The position numbers and the translations under genes were made by a program. Below the pieces are notes generated by a model that searched no databases, was not told the origin of the DNA, and saw only the letters and a program-made list of their open reading frames with translations. Below are positions 37,720-46,902 of a DNA stretch of 64,000 nt, piece after piece. The stretch lies in the NCBI GenBank assembly GCA_026392155.1, contig JAPLCP010000079.1:75618-139617 (forward strand), given 5' to 3'. Source of the DNA: Armatimonadota bacterium. GTDB lineage: Bacteria > Armatimonadota > Armatimonadia > Armatimonadales > Armatimonadaceae. Within the stretch, counting starts at the first letter, position 1; every line of letters begins with the position of its first letter.

Positions 37720-38973
37720 GTGACGGAGAGAGACGACTGGCGCTTACGACTACGCTCTTGGGCGCGCTGGAAGCTAGGCGTTCCCAAAGAGGCGCTGCAC
37801 TCGCTCGGCTGGGATGTTCTGGCGGGAGGCTGTGCCGGGATCTTTCTGGGGATCACGATGCCCTTTCTCATCCGAATCGCCCGCGCCGAGCTGCACGCCT
37901 CAGACGTTGCGATTGGCGTGATGAACGCCGCGCCGTTTGTGGGGAACTTACTGGCACCGGTCTGGGCACGGCAGATGGAGGGCAAGGCGAAGATGCCATT
38001 CTGCCAGGTGAGCTGGATCACGGGACGCTCGCTCTTGCTGCTCATGCCACTTGCCGCCACCGCCTGGGGCTTTGTAGGGATTATTGCTCTTCTGCTCTTT
38101 ATTGGGACGATCAGCTCGCCCGCCTACACGTCGCTGATGAAGGACATCTACCCCGATAGAGCCCGCGGCCAGCTGATGAGCTACGTCCGCATTGTCGTCC
38201 AGAGCACCACGTTTTTGTCCACGTTTGTCGCAGGTCGCCTGATGGACCAAGGGGTTGGCTTTGGCCCTCTCTACGCAGTTGCGGGAGTGGCCGGTGTGCT
38301 TGCCGCGCTCTTTTTCCGCCAGGTGCGCCCTCTTGCCAGCACGCCCGCTCCCTCCGCAGAGCCGCCGCAGCCGCTCCTGCACTTTTTCCGCGACACGCTG
38401 GGCATCTTACGCGAGAACGAGAGCTACCGCTGGTTCGCGCTCTCGGTGATGCTCTATGGCTTTGGTAACCTCATGGCCTGGCCGCTCTACGCGCTCTACC
38501 AGGTGGATCAGCTCCACATCCGCCCGACCGAGATCGCGAACCTGACCAATGTTAGCTCGCTCTGTGCGATTGGCGGCTCGCTGTTCTGGGGGCGCTTTAT
38601 CGACCGGCACGGCCCGGCCAAGACTGTCTTTCGGGGAATCTTGCTCATCGCCTCGATCTCCGTGATCTACTTCTTTGCCCGCTCAGTGAGCCTGCTGTAT
38701 GTGGCGTCTTTTCTCGCGGGCTTCGGCATGGCAGGCATTGAGCTAAGCTACACGGCCAGTATCTTAAACTACGCAGAGGTCGGGAAGGCGGCTCGCTACC
38801 AGGCGCTCCACTCGCTTCTTCTGGGCATCCGTGGTGTCCTCGCACCCCTTGTCGCCCTGCCACTGCGCAATCTCATCGGCTACCAGGGAGTCTTCACTCT
38901 GACCTTTGTGCTCATGCTAATCGGAGCCTACCTCCAGTGGCGTGCGGCAAAGACACCAACCCCATCCCGATAG
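37720..38973 (+). CDS. MFS transporter
   Basis: 12-TM-like; GTG start 37720 preceded by TAGACT; LDWDVLAGG-type membrane pattern and FIDRHGPAKTVFRG loop. Confidence 0.88.
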   Translation: MTERDDWRLRLRSWARWKLGVPKEALHSLGWDVLAGGCAGIFLGITMPFLIRIARAELHASDVAIGVMNAAPFVGNLLAPVWARQMEGKAKMPFCQVSWITGRSLLLLMPLAATAWGFVGIIALLLFIGTISSPAYTSLMKDIYPDRARGQLMSYVRIVVQSTTFLSTFVAGRLMDQGVGFGPLYAVAGVAGVLAALFFRQVRPLASTPAPSAEPPQPLLHFFRDTLGILRENESYRWFALSVMLYGFGNLMAWPLYALYQVDQLHIRPTEIANLTNVSSLCAIGGSLFWGRFIDRHGPAKTVFRGILLIASISVIYFFARSVSLLYVASFLAGFGMAGIELSYTASILNYAEVGKAARYQALHSLLLGIRGVLAPLVALPLRNLIGYQGVFTLTFVLMLIGAYLQWRAAKTPTPSR

Positions 38974-39011
38974 CCACTGGCATCGTCATACAGGCCACGA
39001 CTGCGGGAGTA

Positions 39012-39611
39012 CTACCGACGCAAATCCCGCACTCCATGCCTGGCTACTTTCGCACAGACGGTGCAGTCTTTAGCGTGGCAAAACTGGCGCAGCTCCTGGT
39101 GTAGCCGCTCACGGGCGCGATGAATCCGCGAGCGCACTGTCCCAATAGGCACCTGAAGACGGCTGGCGATGCAGGCATAGTCCAGCCCCTCAAGCTCACA
39201 GAGCAGCAAAGGCGCACGAAAATTCTCGGGGAGCTTCTGGAGTGCCTGCTGGAGCTCTTCAGACAGAAGTGGGCTCAGCAACAGATCTTGCGGGTTCAAG
39301 CCCCCTGCAATCGGCTCGATGGACTCGGAAAGCGGGACAGCAGGACGGCGCTTAGCGTACCGAGTCTGATCGATGCGGTTCGTGGTGAGAATGCGAAACA
39401 TCCAGCGGTCAAAGCCATGGCCTTGGTAGGCACTAAAGGACTGAAACGCTTCCAAGAGAGACTCAGAGAGTAGGTCTTCGGCATCCGCAGTGTTGCCGCA
39501 GTGGTGGTACGCAAAAGCGTAGAACCGATCCCAGTGCTGAACGGCCAGCGCATCAAACTCCGCCCTCGGATCGCCCTTGTCCAAGAGTAAAGGGGGTACC
39601 AGGAATCCCAT
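39012..39611 (-). CDS. ECF-type RNA polymerase sigma factor
   Basis: DAEDLLSESLLEAFQSFSAYQGHGFDRWMFRILTTNRIDQTR...ALQKLPENFRAPLLLCELEGLDYACIASRLQVPIGTVRSRIHRARERL. Confidence 0.95.
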   Translation of the reverse strand: MGFLVPPLLLDKGDPRAEFDALAVQHWDRFYAFAYHHCGNTADAEDLLSESLLEAFQSFSAYQGHGFDRWMFRILTTNRIDQTRYAKRRPAVPLSESIEPIAGGLNPQDLLLSPLLSEELQQALQKLPENFRAPLLLCELEGLDYACIASRLQVPIGTVRSRIHRARERLHQELRQFCHAKDCTVCAKVARHGVRDLRR

Positions 39612-39668
39612 GCGCTTATTCTAAAAGTGTAGAATGAAGATAGTATTAAATTCCTGGTTTAAACCATT

Positions 39669-39690
39669 GCCGGGGGCACAAGCCCCCGGC
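39669..39690 (-). terminator. putative terminator hairpin downstream of secA
   Basis: gccgggggc-acaa-gcccccggc, perfect 9-bp stem; weak T-tract. Confidence 0.6.
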
Positions 39691-39698
39691 AAAACAGA

Positions 39699-42600
39699 CT
39701 ACAAAACCTCGGAAGGCAGGGGTTTGCCACGGTGGCACTGCTTGTATTTCTTCCCACTACCACACGGACACGGGTCGTTGGGATCAATCTTCCGAGGCGC
39801 GGTAGACTGAGCCGCCTCTGCCGCAGCGGCAAGAAGCGCGTTGACCTCAGGGGCGATCTGATCCACAGGACTCTCGCCCTCCTCCTCGCCGAGCTGCATA
39901 GGCATCGCCTCACCGCCGAACTGCTGGAGAAGATTGAAGATGTCTTGTTCTTGGTCGAACTCCGGCATCTCCTGCTGGAGCTGTGCCACAAAGACATTGC
40001 GCACCGTATCGCCCACCAGGCCCGCCTGCATCTGAGAGAAGACCTCCATCGCCTCTTTTTTGTAGGCAACCAGCGGGTCCACTTGCGCGTAGCCGCGTAG
40101 CCCGATTCCCTCACGCAGATAGTCCATGTTCTGGAGGTGCTGGATCCAGGTCTGATCGATGGTCTGGCGCAGGAGGTGGCGCTCGATCTCGCGCATCAGC
40201 TCAGCGCCGACTTCTTCCTCTTTGGCATCATACGACTCATCGGCAAGAGCATGGAGCTTCTCGGAGAGCTCGGCCTTAGTGAGCTCCTTGAGCTCGTCGT
40301 AGCTGGCGAAGTTGGCCAGCGGGAACTGCTCGTTGAGCTCGTGGTAGAGCTTCTCTTTATCCCACTCTTCTTGGGAGACTCCCTCAGGACAGTGTAGCTC
40401 AACGGCTGTGTCCACGGTCTCATGGAGGTAGCTGACCAGCGTATCGCGCAGCTCGGCCCCCTGTAGGAGCTTGCGGCGCTCGCCGTAGATCACCTCGCGC
40501 TGGACATTCATCACATCGTCGTACTCCAGAACATGCTTTCGGGAGTCGAAGTTGTGCTGCTCGACTTTTTTCTGCGCTTTCTCAATCATCTTGGAGAGGA
40601 TCGGCATGTCTACGGCCTGATCCTCTTCCCATGCCCGTAGCGCCGCAAGCTGGAGGCTGTTGCGCTCTCCAAACGCGCGCCACAAGTAGTCTTCAAGGGA
40701 CACATGGAACTTGCTGGTTCCCGGATCGCCCTGACGGCCCGAGCGGCCTCGGAGCTGATTGTCAATGCGCCGCGACTCATGGCGCTCGGTTCCGAGGATA
40801 AAGAGTCCGCCCCGTGCCCGAACTTCCTCGCGCTCTTTGACCAGATCCAGGTTCTGCTCCTCCGTGAGAGACTGCGTTCCCTCCACTCCACTGGCTGCCT
40901 GATCCCTGCCCGTGACCACGTGCGCGATTCCGGCACGTCGCCCGCCACGTCGGTAGGAGTAGTCGCGCTCTGCCTCAGACTTGTTCTCCAGCTCTTTGTA
41001 GTGCGAGCCACCCAGCAAGATATCCACCCCACGCCCGGCCATGTTCGTGGCGATTGTCACCGCGCCACGCCGTCCGGCCTCGGCGATAATCAGCGCCTCT
41101 TGCTCGTGGTACTTGGCATTGAGAACGTTGTGGGGAATGCCGTACTCCAGCGCCTCACGCAGGGCTTTTAGCTCGTCCTCGCTCTTGAGTGCAAGAATAT
41201 TGGCAAATGCTGTCACCTGGGCTTCATCGGTCATCTTGATGCCCATTCCCAGCTCTTTGGCCAGGGGCGCCAGCAGCGGCAGGTTGAGATCGTCAATGCG
41301 GCGGTTGAGCACGGCGGTAAACTGGGCGTATTTTTCCTCGCCAAGCTCCTTGCGTTTCTCTAGCAACCGTGCCCGCAGAATCGTGATGGCTGAGAGCAGC
41401 TCCAGCGCCTGAAACGTCAGGCGCGACGAGACACGCTCGCTCATCTCAATCGAGCGTGTTCCCACCAGAAGCGGCTGCTGGCGACAGTGAATCTGGAGGA
41501 TCTCGCTGGCAATCCCACGGAGCTTAGCCTCTAGGCTCTTGTAGATCATGTCGGGCAGATCTTTGCGGAGCATGGGCTTATTGGTAGGCACTTGCACCAC
41601 ATCGAGGGCATAGATCTTACGGAACTCGTCCTCTTCGGTCTTAGCCGTCCCCGTCATTCCGGCGAGCTTTGCGTAGAGGCGGAAGTAGTTCTGGATCGTG
41701 ATGGTCGCGAGGGTCTGCTGCTCGTTCTCGATCTTGATCCCCTCTTTGGCCTCGACGGCTTGGTGAAGCCCATCGGACCAGCGGCGACCAAACATCAAGC
41801 GCCCCGTGCTTTCGTCGACGATCACGATCTCGGGCTTGCCTTCTTGGTTGGGCTTTACGACGTAGTCAATGTCTAGCTCAAAGACACCATGCGCTTTGAG
41901 AGCTGCGACTGCGTGCTGCATGTACTCTAGGTTTTCCATCGAGGAAATATCCTGGATGTCATGGCCCATCTTGCGCAGAATCTCTTCGACTTTCTCCATA
42001 CCCCGCTCCGAGAAAGTGGCGTTTTTGGCTTTTTCGTCTACGGTGTAGTCTTTTTCATCCGTGGTCGTGTCGTACTTGTCTTTCTTGGCCTCGCCTTTTT
42101 CGAGCTGGGGCATGATACTGGCAAAGACATAGTAGAGGTCGCTGGAGCGCTGGGCAGTCCCCGAGATAATCAGTGGTGTGCGGGCCTCGTCAATTAAGTT
42201 GGAGTCGCACTCGTCAATGATGGCAAACCAGTGCCCACGGTGCTGGACGACATGCTCCAGGGTCGGGGCCATGTTGTCGCGGAGATAGTCAAAACCCAGC
42301 TCAGCGCTGGTGGCGTAGAGAATGTCGCAAGCATAAGCATCGCGCCTATCGTAGGTCTGGCGGGAGTACTTGAAGCGCTCATCGAGCCCATCCACCGACG
42401 GGTCTTCGTAGGTAGGGTCGTAGATAAACGTCCCGCCCCCCTCGCCCGTCTCCGGGGAGTGTCCCTGAAGAATCCCGATCGTCATTCCCAGAGCGGCATA
42501 GACCGGCCCCATCCAGACGGCATCACGCTTGACAAGATAGTCGTTGGCGGTGACCAGATGAACCCCTTTGCCCGTGATGGCATTGAGATAGGTCGCCAGT

Positions 42601-42983
42601 GTCGAGGTGAGAGTCTTGCCCTCGCCGGTACGCAGCTCCGAGATACGGCCATCGTGCTGCACCATCCCCCCGATGAGCTGGACATCAAAGTGTCGCATCC
42701 CGAGAGTGCGCCAAGCGGCTTCGCGGCACGCGGCAAATGCCTCGACCAGAATCGAATCCAGTGCTTTATCGTAGGCGGCCCGGAGGACTTTATTATCTGC
42801 ATACTGGCTCTCATCGCCGACGGAGTCTTTGACGCGCTGGCGGAACTCGTCGGTCTTGGCCTTCAGCTGCTCATCGGTCAGTGCCTTAAACTGCGGCTCG
42901 ATTGCGTTGATCTTCTCCACGACCTTGCGGTACTTGCGGACATCGCGCTCGTTGTTATCGAAAAATTTTCGTAGAAAATCCAT
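39699..42983 (-). CDS. secA: preprotein translocase ATPase SecA
   Basis: MDFLRKFFDNNERDVRKYRKVVEKINAIEPQFKALTDEQL...RTGEGKTLTSTLATYLNAITGKGVHLVTANDYL...C-terminal DPCPCGSGKKYKQCHRG SEC-C motif; start corrected to 42983. Confidence 0.98.
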   Translation of the reverse strand: MDFLRKFFDNNERDVRKYRKVVEKINAIEPQFKALTDEQLKAKTDEFRQRVKDSVGDESQYADNKVLRAAYDKALDSILVEAFAACREAAWRTLGMRHFDVQLIGGMVQHDGRISELRTGEGKTLTSTLATYLNAITGKGVHLVTANDYLVKRDAVWMGPVYAALGMTIGILQGHSPETGEGGGTFIYDPTYEDPSVDGLDERFKYSRQTYDRRDAYACDILYATSAELGFDYLRDNMAPTLEHVVQHRGHWFAIIDECDSNLIDEARTPLIISGTAQRSSDLYYVFASIMPQLEKGEAKKDKYDTTTDEKDYTVDEKAKNATFSERGMEKVEEILRKMGHDIQDISSMENLEYMQHAVAALKAHGVFELDIDYVVKPNQEGKPEIVIVDESTGRLMFGRRWSDGLHQAVEAKEGIKIENEQQTLATITIQNYFRLYAKLAGMTGTAKTEEDEFRKIYALDVVQVPTNKPMLRKDLPDMIYKSLEAKLRGIASEILQIHCRQQPLLVGTRSIEMSERVSSRLTFQALELLSAITILRARLLEKRKELGEEKYAQFTAVLNRRIDDLNLPLLAPLAKELGMGIKMTDEAQVTAFANILALKSEDELKALREALEYGIPHNVLNAKYHEQEALIIAEAGRRGAVTIATNMAGRGVDILLGGSHYKELENKSEAERDYSYRRGGRRAGIAHVVTGRDQAASGVEGTQSLTEEQNLDLVKEREEVRARGGLFILGTERHESRRIDNQLRGRSGRQGDPGTSKFHVSLEDYLWRAFGERNSLQLAALRAWEEDQAVDMPILSKMIEKAQKKVEQHNFDSRKHVLEYDDVMNVQREVIYGERRKLLQGAELRDTLVSYLHETVDTAVELHCPEGVSQEEWDKEKLYHELNEQFPLANFASYDELKELTKAELSEKLHALADESYDAKEEEVGAELMREIERHLLRQTIDQTWIQHLQNMDYLREGIGLRGYAQVDPLVAYKKEAMEVFSQMQAGLVGDTVRNVFVAQLQQEMPEFDQEQDIFNLLQQFGGEAMPMQLGEEEGESPVDQIAPEVNALLAAAAEAAQSTAPRKIDPNDPCPCGSGKKYKQCHRGKPLPSEVL

Positions 42984-43066
42984 AGTTGTTTTTGTGTTGT
43001 CCCAAACAAACCCAGCCTCCCATCCCCTGTATGCCAGGAGATAGAAGGAAAAAATGACATATTGTT

Positions 43067-43082
43067 CCCCCATCTAAGGGGG
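43067..43082. repeat. small G/C hairpin upstream of secA
   Basis: ccccc-atctaa-ggggg within tgttcccccatctaaggggggcaggggg. Confidence 0.6.
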
Positions 43083-43092
43083 GCAGGGGGCA

Positions 43093-43491
43093 TTACCCGC
43101 GCGGCGGTGCGCGGGAGCCACCCGACGGGAGCGCGGGAGCGAGGAAGTGCGTTTGTCCCCGTGCCCACACTTGCGGCGCAACCTGAAGCTCGGGCAGGCT
43201 CACCGTAACGCGTGTGGGCGTGAGTATCGCAAGGGTGCTCTGCTCCGCTGCCGGTTCGAGGCGCACCACTTTGAGGCGACCACTCTGAGCGGCCGCCTTG
43301 ATCGCCTGCTCTTCCTCAGTGGTCGCACGACGTGGCGAGACGGAAGCGGGCGCAGGAGCCGTCGCGGTGGACAGATTTGCCTGACGAAGCGCCGCTAGCA
43401 CCACCGCCGCCGTGCTCGGGGTGAGCAGGAGGGTGGAGAGAACAAACAGGCTCCAAGTCCAGCTAGGCTGACGGTGTACAATGCGGCTCAT
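43093..43491 (-). CDS. hypothetical membrane-anchored protein
   Basis: MSRIVHRQPSWTWSLFVLSTLLLTPSTAAVVLAALRQ single TM; Pro/Ala-rich linker. Confidence 0.6.
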   Translation of the reverse strand: MSRIVHRQPSWTWSLFVLSTLLLTPSTAAVVLAALRQANLSTATAPAPASVSPRRATTEEEQAIKAAAQSGRLKVVRLEPAAEQSTLAILTPTRVTVSLPELQVAPQVWARGQTHFLAPALPSGGSRAPPRG

Positions 43492-43498
43492 GAATAAT

Positions 43499-43510
43499 TT
43501 CGCTAGCGAA
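43499..43510. promoter_or_regulatory. 12-bp perfect palindrome in divergent promoter region
   Basis: ttcgctagcgaa between start codons at 43491(-) and 43529(+). Confidence 0.5.
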
Positions 43511-43528
43511 TATTGTATCATCTAGGGC

Positions 43529-44323
43529 ATGATCTATGCGACACGCACTGGAGTGGGCATCCATACCGGCCAACCTTGTACTGCGACTCTTGAGGCGCTG
43601 CCCCCTGGCTCTGGGATAGTCTTTGATACCCCACAAGGGATCATTCAGGCTCAGGCAGACCGTGTCATCGAAACGCTGCGCTGCACGGTGCTAGGGAGCG
43701 GCGAGGCAAGGCTCTCGACCGTGGAGCACTTGCTCTCCGCCTGCGCGGGACGAGGCATACGGGACTTGAAAGTGACCGTAGACGGCCCCGAGCTTCCCAT
43801 TCTTGATGGAAGCGCAGCAGGCTGGGCTGAAGTATTGCCGCAGAGCCCCCTGCACCTACGAGAGATTCCCGAGCCGCTGATTGTCACTGGCAAGGGTGGC
43901 GCGTTTATCGCCTGCTTCCCCGCCGAAAAACTCACGGTGACCTGCGCCATCGCCTTCGAGCACCCCCTTGTCGGTACCCAAGTCGCACGGTGGGAGCCCC
44001 CCCCCGCCCCCGCAAGCGGTGGAGCTTATTTGGAGGAGATCGCGCCCGCTCGCACGTTTGGCTTTATCGAGGAAGTCCAGAAGCTCCTGGATGCGGGACT
44101 GGCGAAAGGCGGCTCGCTGGACAATGCCGTGATTGTCCACCAAGATCGCTATGAGCCGCCTCTGAGATTTGCGAACGAGCTGGCCCGCCACAAGCTTTTA
44201 GACTTACTGGGCGATTTATGGCTCGCCGGTTTTCTGCCAAAAGCGGATATAATCGCCATGAAACCCAGCCACGGGCTAAACTGTCGGCTGGCTTCTCTTC
44301 TATCGAGGATTGATTTTGAGTAA
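43529..44323 (+). CDS. lpxC: UDP-3-O-acyl-N-acetylglucosamine deacetylase
   Basis: GVGIHTGQPCTATLEALPPGSGIVF...STVEHLLSACAGRGIRDLKVTVDGPELPILDGSA...ARTFGFIEEVQKLLDAGLAKGGSLDNAVI...HKLLDLLGDLWLAG. Confidence 0.97.
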   Translation: MIYATRTGVGIHTGQPCTATLEALPPGSGIVFDTPQGIIQAQADRVIETLRCTVLGSGEARLSTVEHLLSACAGRGIRDLKVTVDGPELPILDGSAAGWAEVLPQSPLHLREIPEPLIVTGKGGAFIACFPAEKLTVTCAIAFEHPLVGTQVARWEPPPAPASGGAYLEEIAPARTFGFIEEVQKLLDAGLAKGGSLDNAVIVHQDRYEPPLRFANELARHKLLDLLGDLWLAGFLPKADIIAMKPSHGLNCRLASLLSRIDFE

Positions 44324-44780
44324 CGAAATATCTTTGCCCATTGAAGCGGCAATGCTACAGCGCATCTTGCCACACCGCTACCCGTTTTTACTGGTAGATC
44401 GGGTGCTGGAGATTGAGCTAGGCAAGCGTATCCTAGCCCGAAAAAACGTCACGGTCAATGAGCCGTACTTTGTCGGGCACTTCCCCGGAATCCCGATTAT
44501 GCCGGGGGTCTTACAGATCGAGTGCATGGCGCAGGCAGGGGGCGTTTTACTTCTGTTAGAGCCGGGCAACGAGGGCAAGATCGCTCTCTTAACGGGAATT
44601 GAGAAGGCACGTTTCCGGAGGAAAGTGGTGCCCGGCGATGTCCTCGAGATTGAAATTGTGGTCATCAAGACGCGTGGCCCGATGGGCTGGATCCACTGTG
44701 AAGCCAAAGTGGACGGTAAGATCGCTTCGGAGGCGGATATCTCCTTTGCACTGGCGGAAGGGAACCTTCACGAACTATGA
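44310..44780 (+). CDS. fabZ: 3-hydroxyacyl-[ACP] dehydratase
   Basis: ILPHRYPFLLVDRVLEIELGKRILARKNVTVNEPYFVGHFPGIPIMPGVLQIECMAQAGG; TTG start. Confidence 0.97.
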   Translation: MILSNEISLPIEAAMLQRILPHRYPFLLVDRVLEIELGKRILARKNVTVNEPYFVGHFPGIPIMPGVLQIECMAQAGGVLLLLEPGNEGKIALLTGIEKARFRRKVVPGDVLEIEIVVIKTRGPMGWIHCEAKVDGKIASEADISFALAEGNLHEL

Positions 44781-45580
44781 GTACAAGTAAAATTCATGCG
44801 ACAGCGGTCATTGACCCGAGCGCACAGATCGGCGCGGATGTCGAGATTGGGGCCTACGCGGTCATTGGGCCGGATTGTATTGTCGGGGAGGGCACGATTC
44901 TTGGGCCGCACGTGATCCTGGAGCAGTACACCGAGCTCGGTAAGCTTTGTCAGGTGCGCGCCGGAGCGGTGCTGGGTGGCCCGCCCCAGGACAATAAATT
45001 TAAGGGTGAGCGCTCTTTTGTCCGGGTGGGAGACCGAACCCAGATCCGCGAGTTTGTGACCATTCATCGCTCCACCGGCGAGGGCGAAGCCACGACGGTC
45101 GGGGAGGATGGGCTGATCATGGCCTATGTTCATATCGGGCACAACTGCTCGGTAGGAAATAAAGTGATGCTGTCGTCGTATGCGGGTCTGTCGGGGCATA
45201 TCTATGTCGAGGATAATGTCGTCATCGGCGGCATTGTGGGAATGCACCAGTTTGTCCGTGTAGGGCGCTACGCGATGGTGGGAGGGTACTCGAAAGTCGT
45301 TCAGGATGTCCCGCCGTTTATGCTGGCTGATGGCCGCCCTGCTGATATTCTGGATCTTAATATCCGGGGCCTGCGCCGTGCGGGAATTGATGCCAACACG
45401 CGCAACTCTCTGAAGCAGGCGTATAAGCTCCTCTACCGCTCGAATCTAAACCGAACTCAGGCCCTGGAAGCCATTGCCGAGGAACTAGATTCCAATCCGG
45501 AGCTAGACTTTCTTGTGCAGTTCATTGAGCGCATGAAAGACGGTACCGCGGGCCGTCAAGAGGACCGTCCCCGAAAGTAG
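44777..45580 (+). CDS. lpxA: acyl-[ACP]--UDP-N-acetylglucosamine O-acyltransferase
   Basis: hexapeptide repeats; IHATAVIDPSAQIGADVEIGAYAVIGPDCIVGEGTILGPHVIL...VGMHQFVRVGRYAMVGG...VPPFMLADGRPA. Confidence 0.97.
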   Translation: MSTSKIHATAVIDPSAQIGADVEIGAYAVIGPDCIVGEGTILGPHVILEQYTELGKLCQVRAGAVLGGPPQDNKFKGERSFVRVGDRTQIREFVTIHRSTGEGEATTVGEDGLIMAYVHIGHNCSVGNKVMLSSYAGLSGHIYVEDNVVIGGIVGMHQFVRVGRYAMVGGYSKVVQDVPPFMLADGRPADILDLNIRGLRRAGIDANTRNSLKQAYKLLYRSNLNRTQALEAIAEELDSNPELDFLVQFIERMKDGTAGRQEDRPRK

Positions 45581-45591
45581 GCGAAAAGCCC

Positions 45592-46902
45592 ATGCGTATC
45601 GCCATCACGGCAGCGGAAGCCTCGGGGGATCGGGTCGCGGGTCAGCTTGCCACGGAGCTCAAGCGCCTCTCCCCAGAGTGCGAGATCTATGGCAGTGGCG
45701 GGAGCTGGCTGCGTGAGGCGGGCGGTGAGGTTATCGTGGATGCGAGCGCCTTTGGGGTAATCGGGCTTGCAGCGGGTTTAAAGCTCCTCCCCAAGATGCT
45801 CGCCGCCCGCCAGCGCCTGCTTGCAGAGCTGAAGAGCCGCCCCCCCGATGTGCTGATCCCCATAGATGCGGGCGCGTTTCACCTGGGAATTGGCCCGATT
45901 CAGGGGCTGGTTCCCTGGGCACGCAAGAACCTCCCGAAAACCAAGATCCTCTACTACTTCCCCCCCGGCTCGTGGCACAAGACCCTGCGCTACACGCCCC
46001 TAAAAGACCTCGTAGATGCAGTCGCCTCGCCGTTTCCCTGGAACGCTAGCGAGCTCAACCGGCTCGGGGTTCGTGCGGAGCTTGTGGGCCATCCTCTGCT
46101 GGATCTCGTGCACCCAAGCCAGTCACTGGAGACTTTTGCGAAGCACTATGGCCTCGACATGGACAAACCACTTGTCGGGCTGGTTCCGGGAAGCCGCACA
46201 CAGGAGATTGAGACGATCCTGCCGCTCCAGCTCGCGGCGGCGGCGCAGATTGCCCAGCGCATTCCGGGAGTTCAGTTTCTCATTGCCCTCGCGCCGAGCG
46301 TCGACCGTGGAAAAGTGGAGGCCGCAATCCAGCACGCGCGGCAGCTCTTGCATGTCGTGAAAGTGGCCGAGAAGCCACCGCGCCAGAACACTCCCCGCGC
46401 CATTCTCGCGGAGGGAAACCCAGAGGAGCTTGCACGGCGACAGCGGCAGTGGATCGAGCACTCCCAGACCCCGCGCACAGCCGCCCCACAGTTCCCGCCC
46501 ATCGCCATTGTCGAGAACGGAACCTACGATGTGCTCGCCGCCTCCGATGCGCTGATCTGTAAGTCTGGCACAACCACGCTTGAGGCCGCGATTCTCGGAA
46601 AGCCCATGGTGATTGTCTACAAGCTGAGTCAGGCCAACCTGCTCCAGCTCGCCGTTATTCGCAAGAGCTTGCCCAAGTTTATCGGCATGCCCAACCTCAT
46701 CGCCGACAAAGAGATCTGCCGTGAGCTCCTCCAAGAAAACGCCACCCCCGAGAAGATCGCCGCAGAGATCGTCGGGCTTTTGCTCGATCCCGATCGCATC
46801 GCGCGGATGCGGGGCGACCTTGCGGAGGTACGCGCACAGCTTGGCGAGCCGGGCGGCGCAGAGCGCACGGCCCGGCTCGCCCTCTCCCTAGTGAGCCCGT
46901 GA
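45592..46902 (+). CDS. lpxB: lipid-A-disaccharide synthase-like protein
   Basis: MRIAITAAEASGDRVAGQLATELKRLSPECEIYGSGGSWLREAG...LVGHPLLDLVHP...GLVPGSRTQEIE...ALICKSGTTTLEAAILGKPMVIVYKLS; lpx operon context. Confidence 0.87.
   Translation: MRIAITAAEASGDRVAGQLATELKRLSPECEIYGSGGSWLREAGGEVIVDASAFGVIGLAAGLKLLPKMLAARQRLLAELKSRPPDVLIPIDAGAFHLGIGPIQGLVPWARKNLPKTKILYYFPPGSWHKTLRYTPLKDLVDAVASPFPWNASELNRLGVRAELVGHPLLDLVHPSQSLETFAKHYGLDMDKPLVGLVPGSRTQEIETILPLQLAAAAQIAQRIPGVQFLIALAPSVDRGKVEAAIQHARQLLHVVKVAEKPPRQNTPRAILAEGNPEELARRQRQWIEHSQTPRTAAPQFPPIAIVENGTYDVLAASDALICKSGTTTLEAAILGKPMVIVYKLSQANLLQLAVIRKSLPKFIGMPNLIADKEICRELLQENATPEKIAAEIVGLLLDPDRIARMRGDLAEVRAQLGEPGGAERTARLALSLVSP

Noticed and set aside
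39612-39623. attcta...tagaat as a regulatory hairpin before the sigma factor
   Set aside because: More simply explained as the -10-like TAGAAT box of a leaderless start; the 6-bp arms are short.
42984-43073. 30-aa N-terminal extension of SecA
   Set aside because: MDFLRKFFDNNERD is the natural SecA start; the extension has no similarity.
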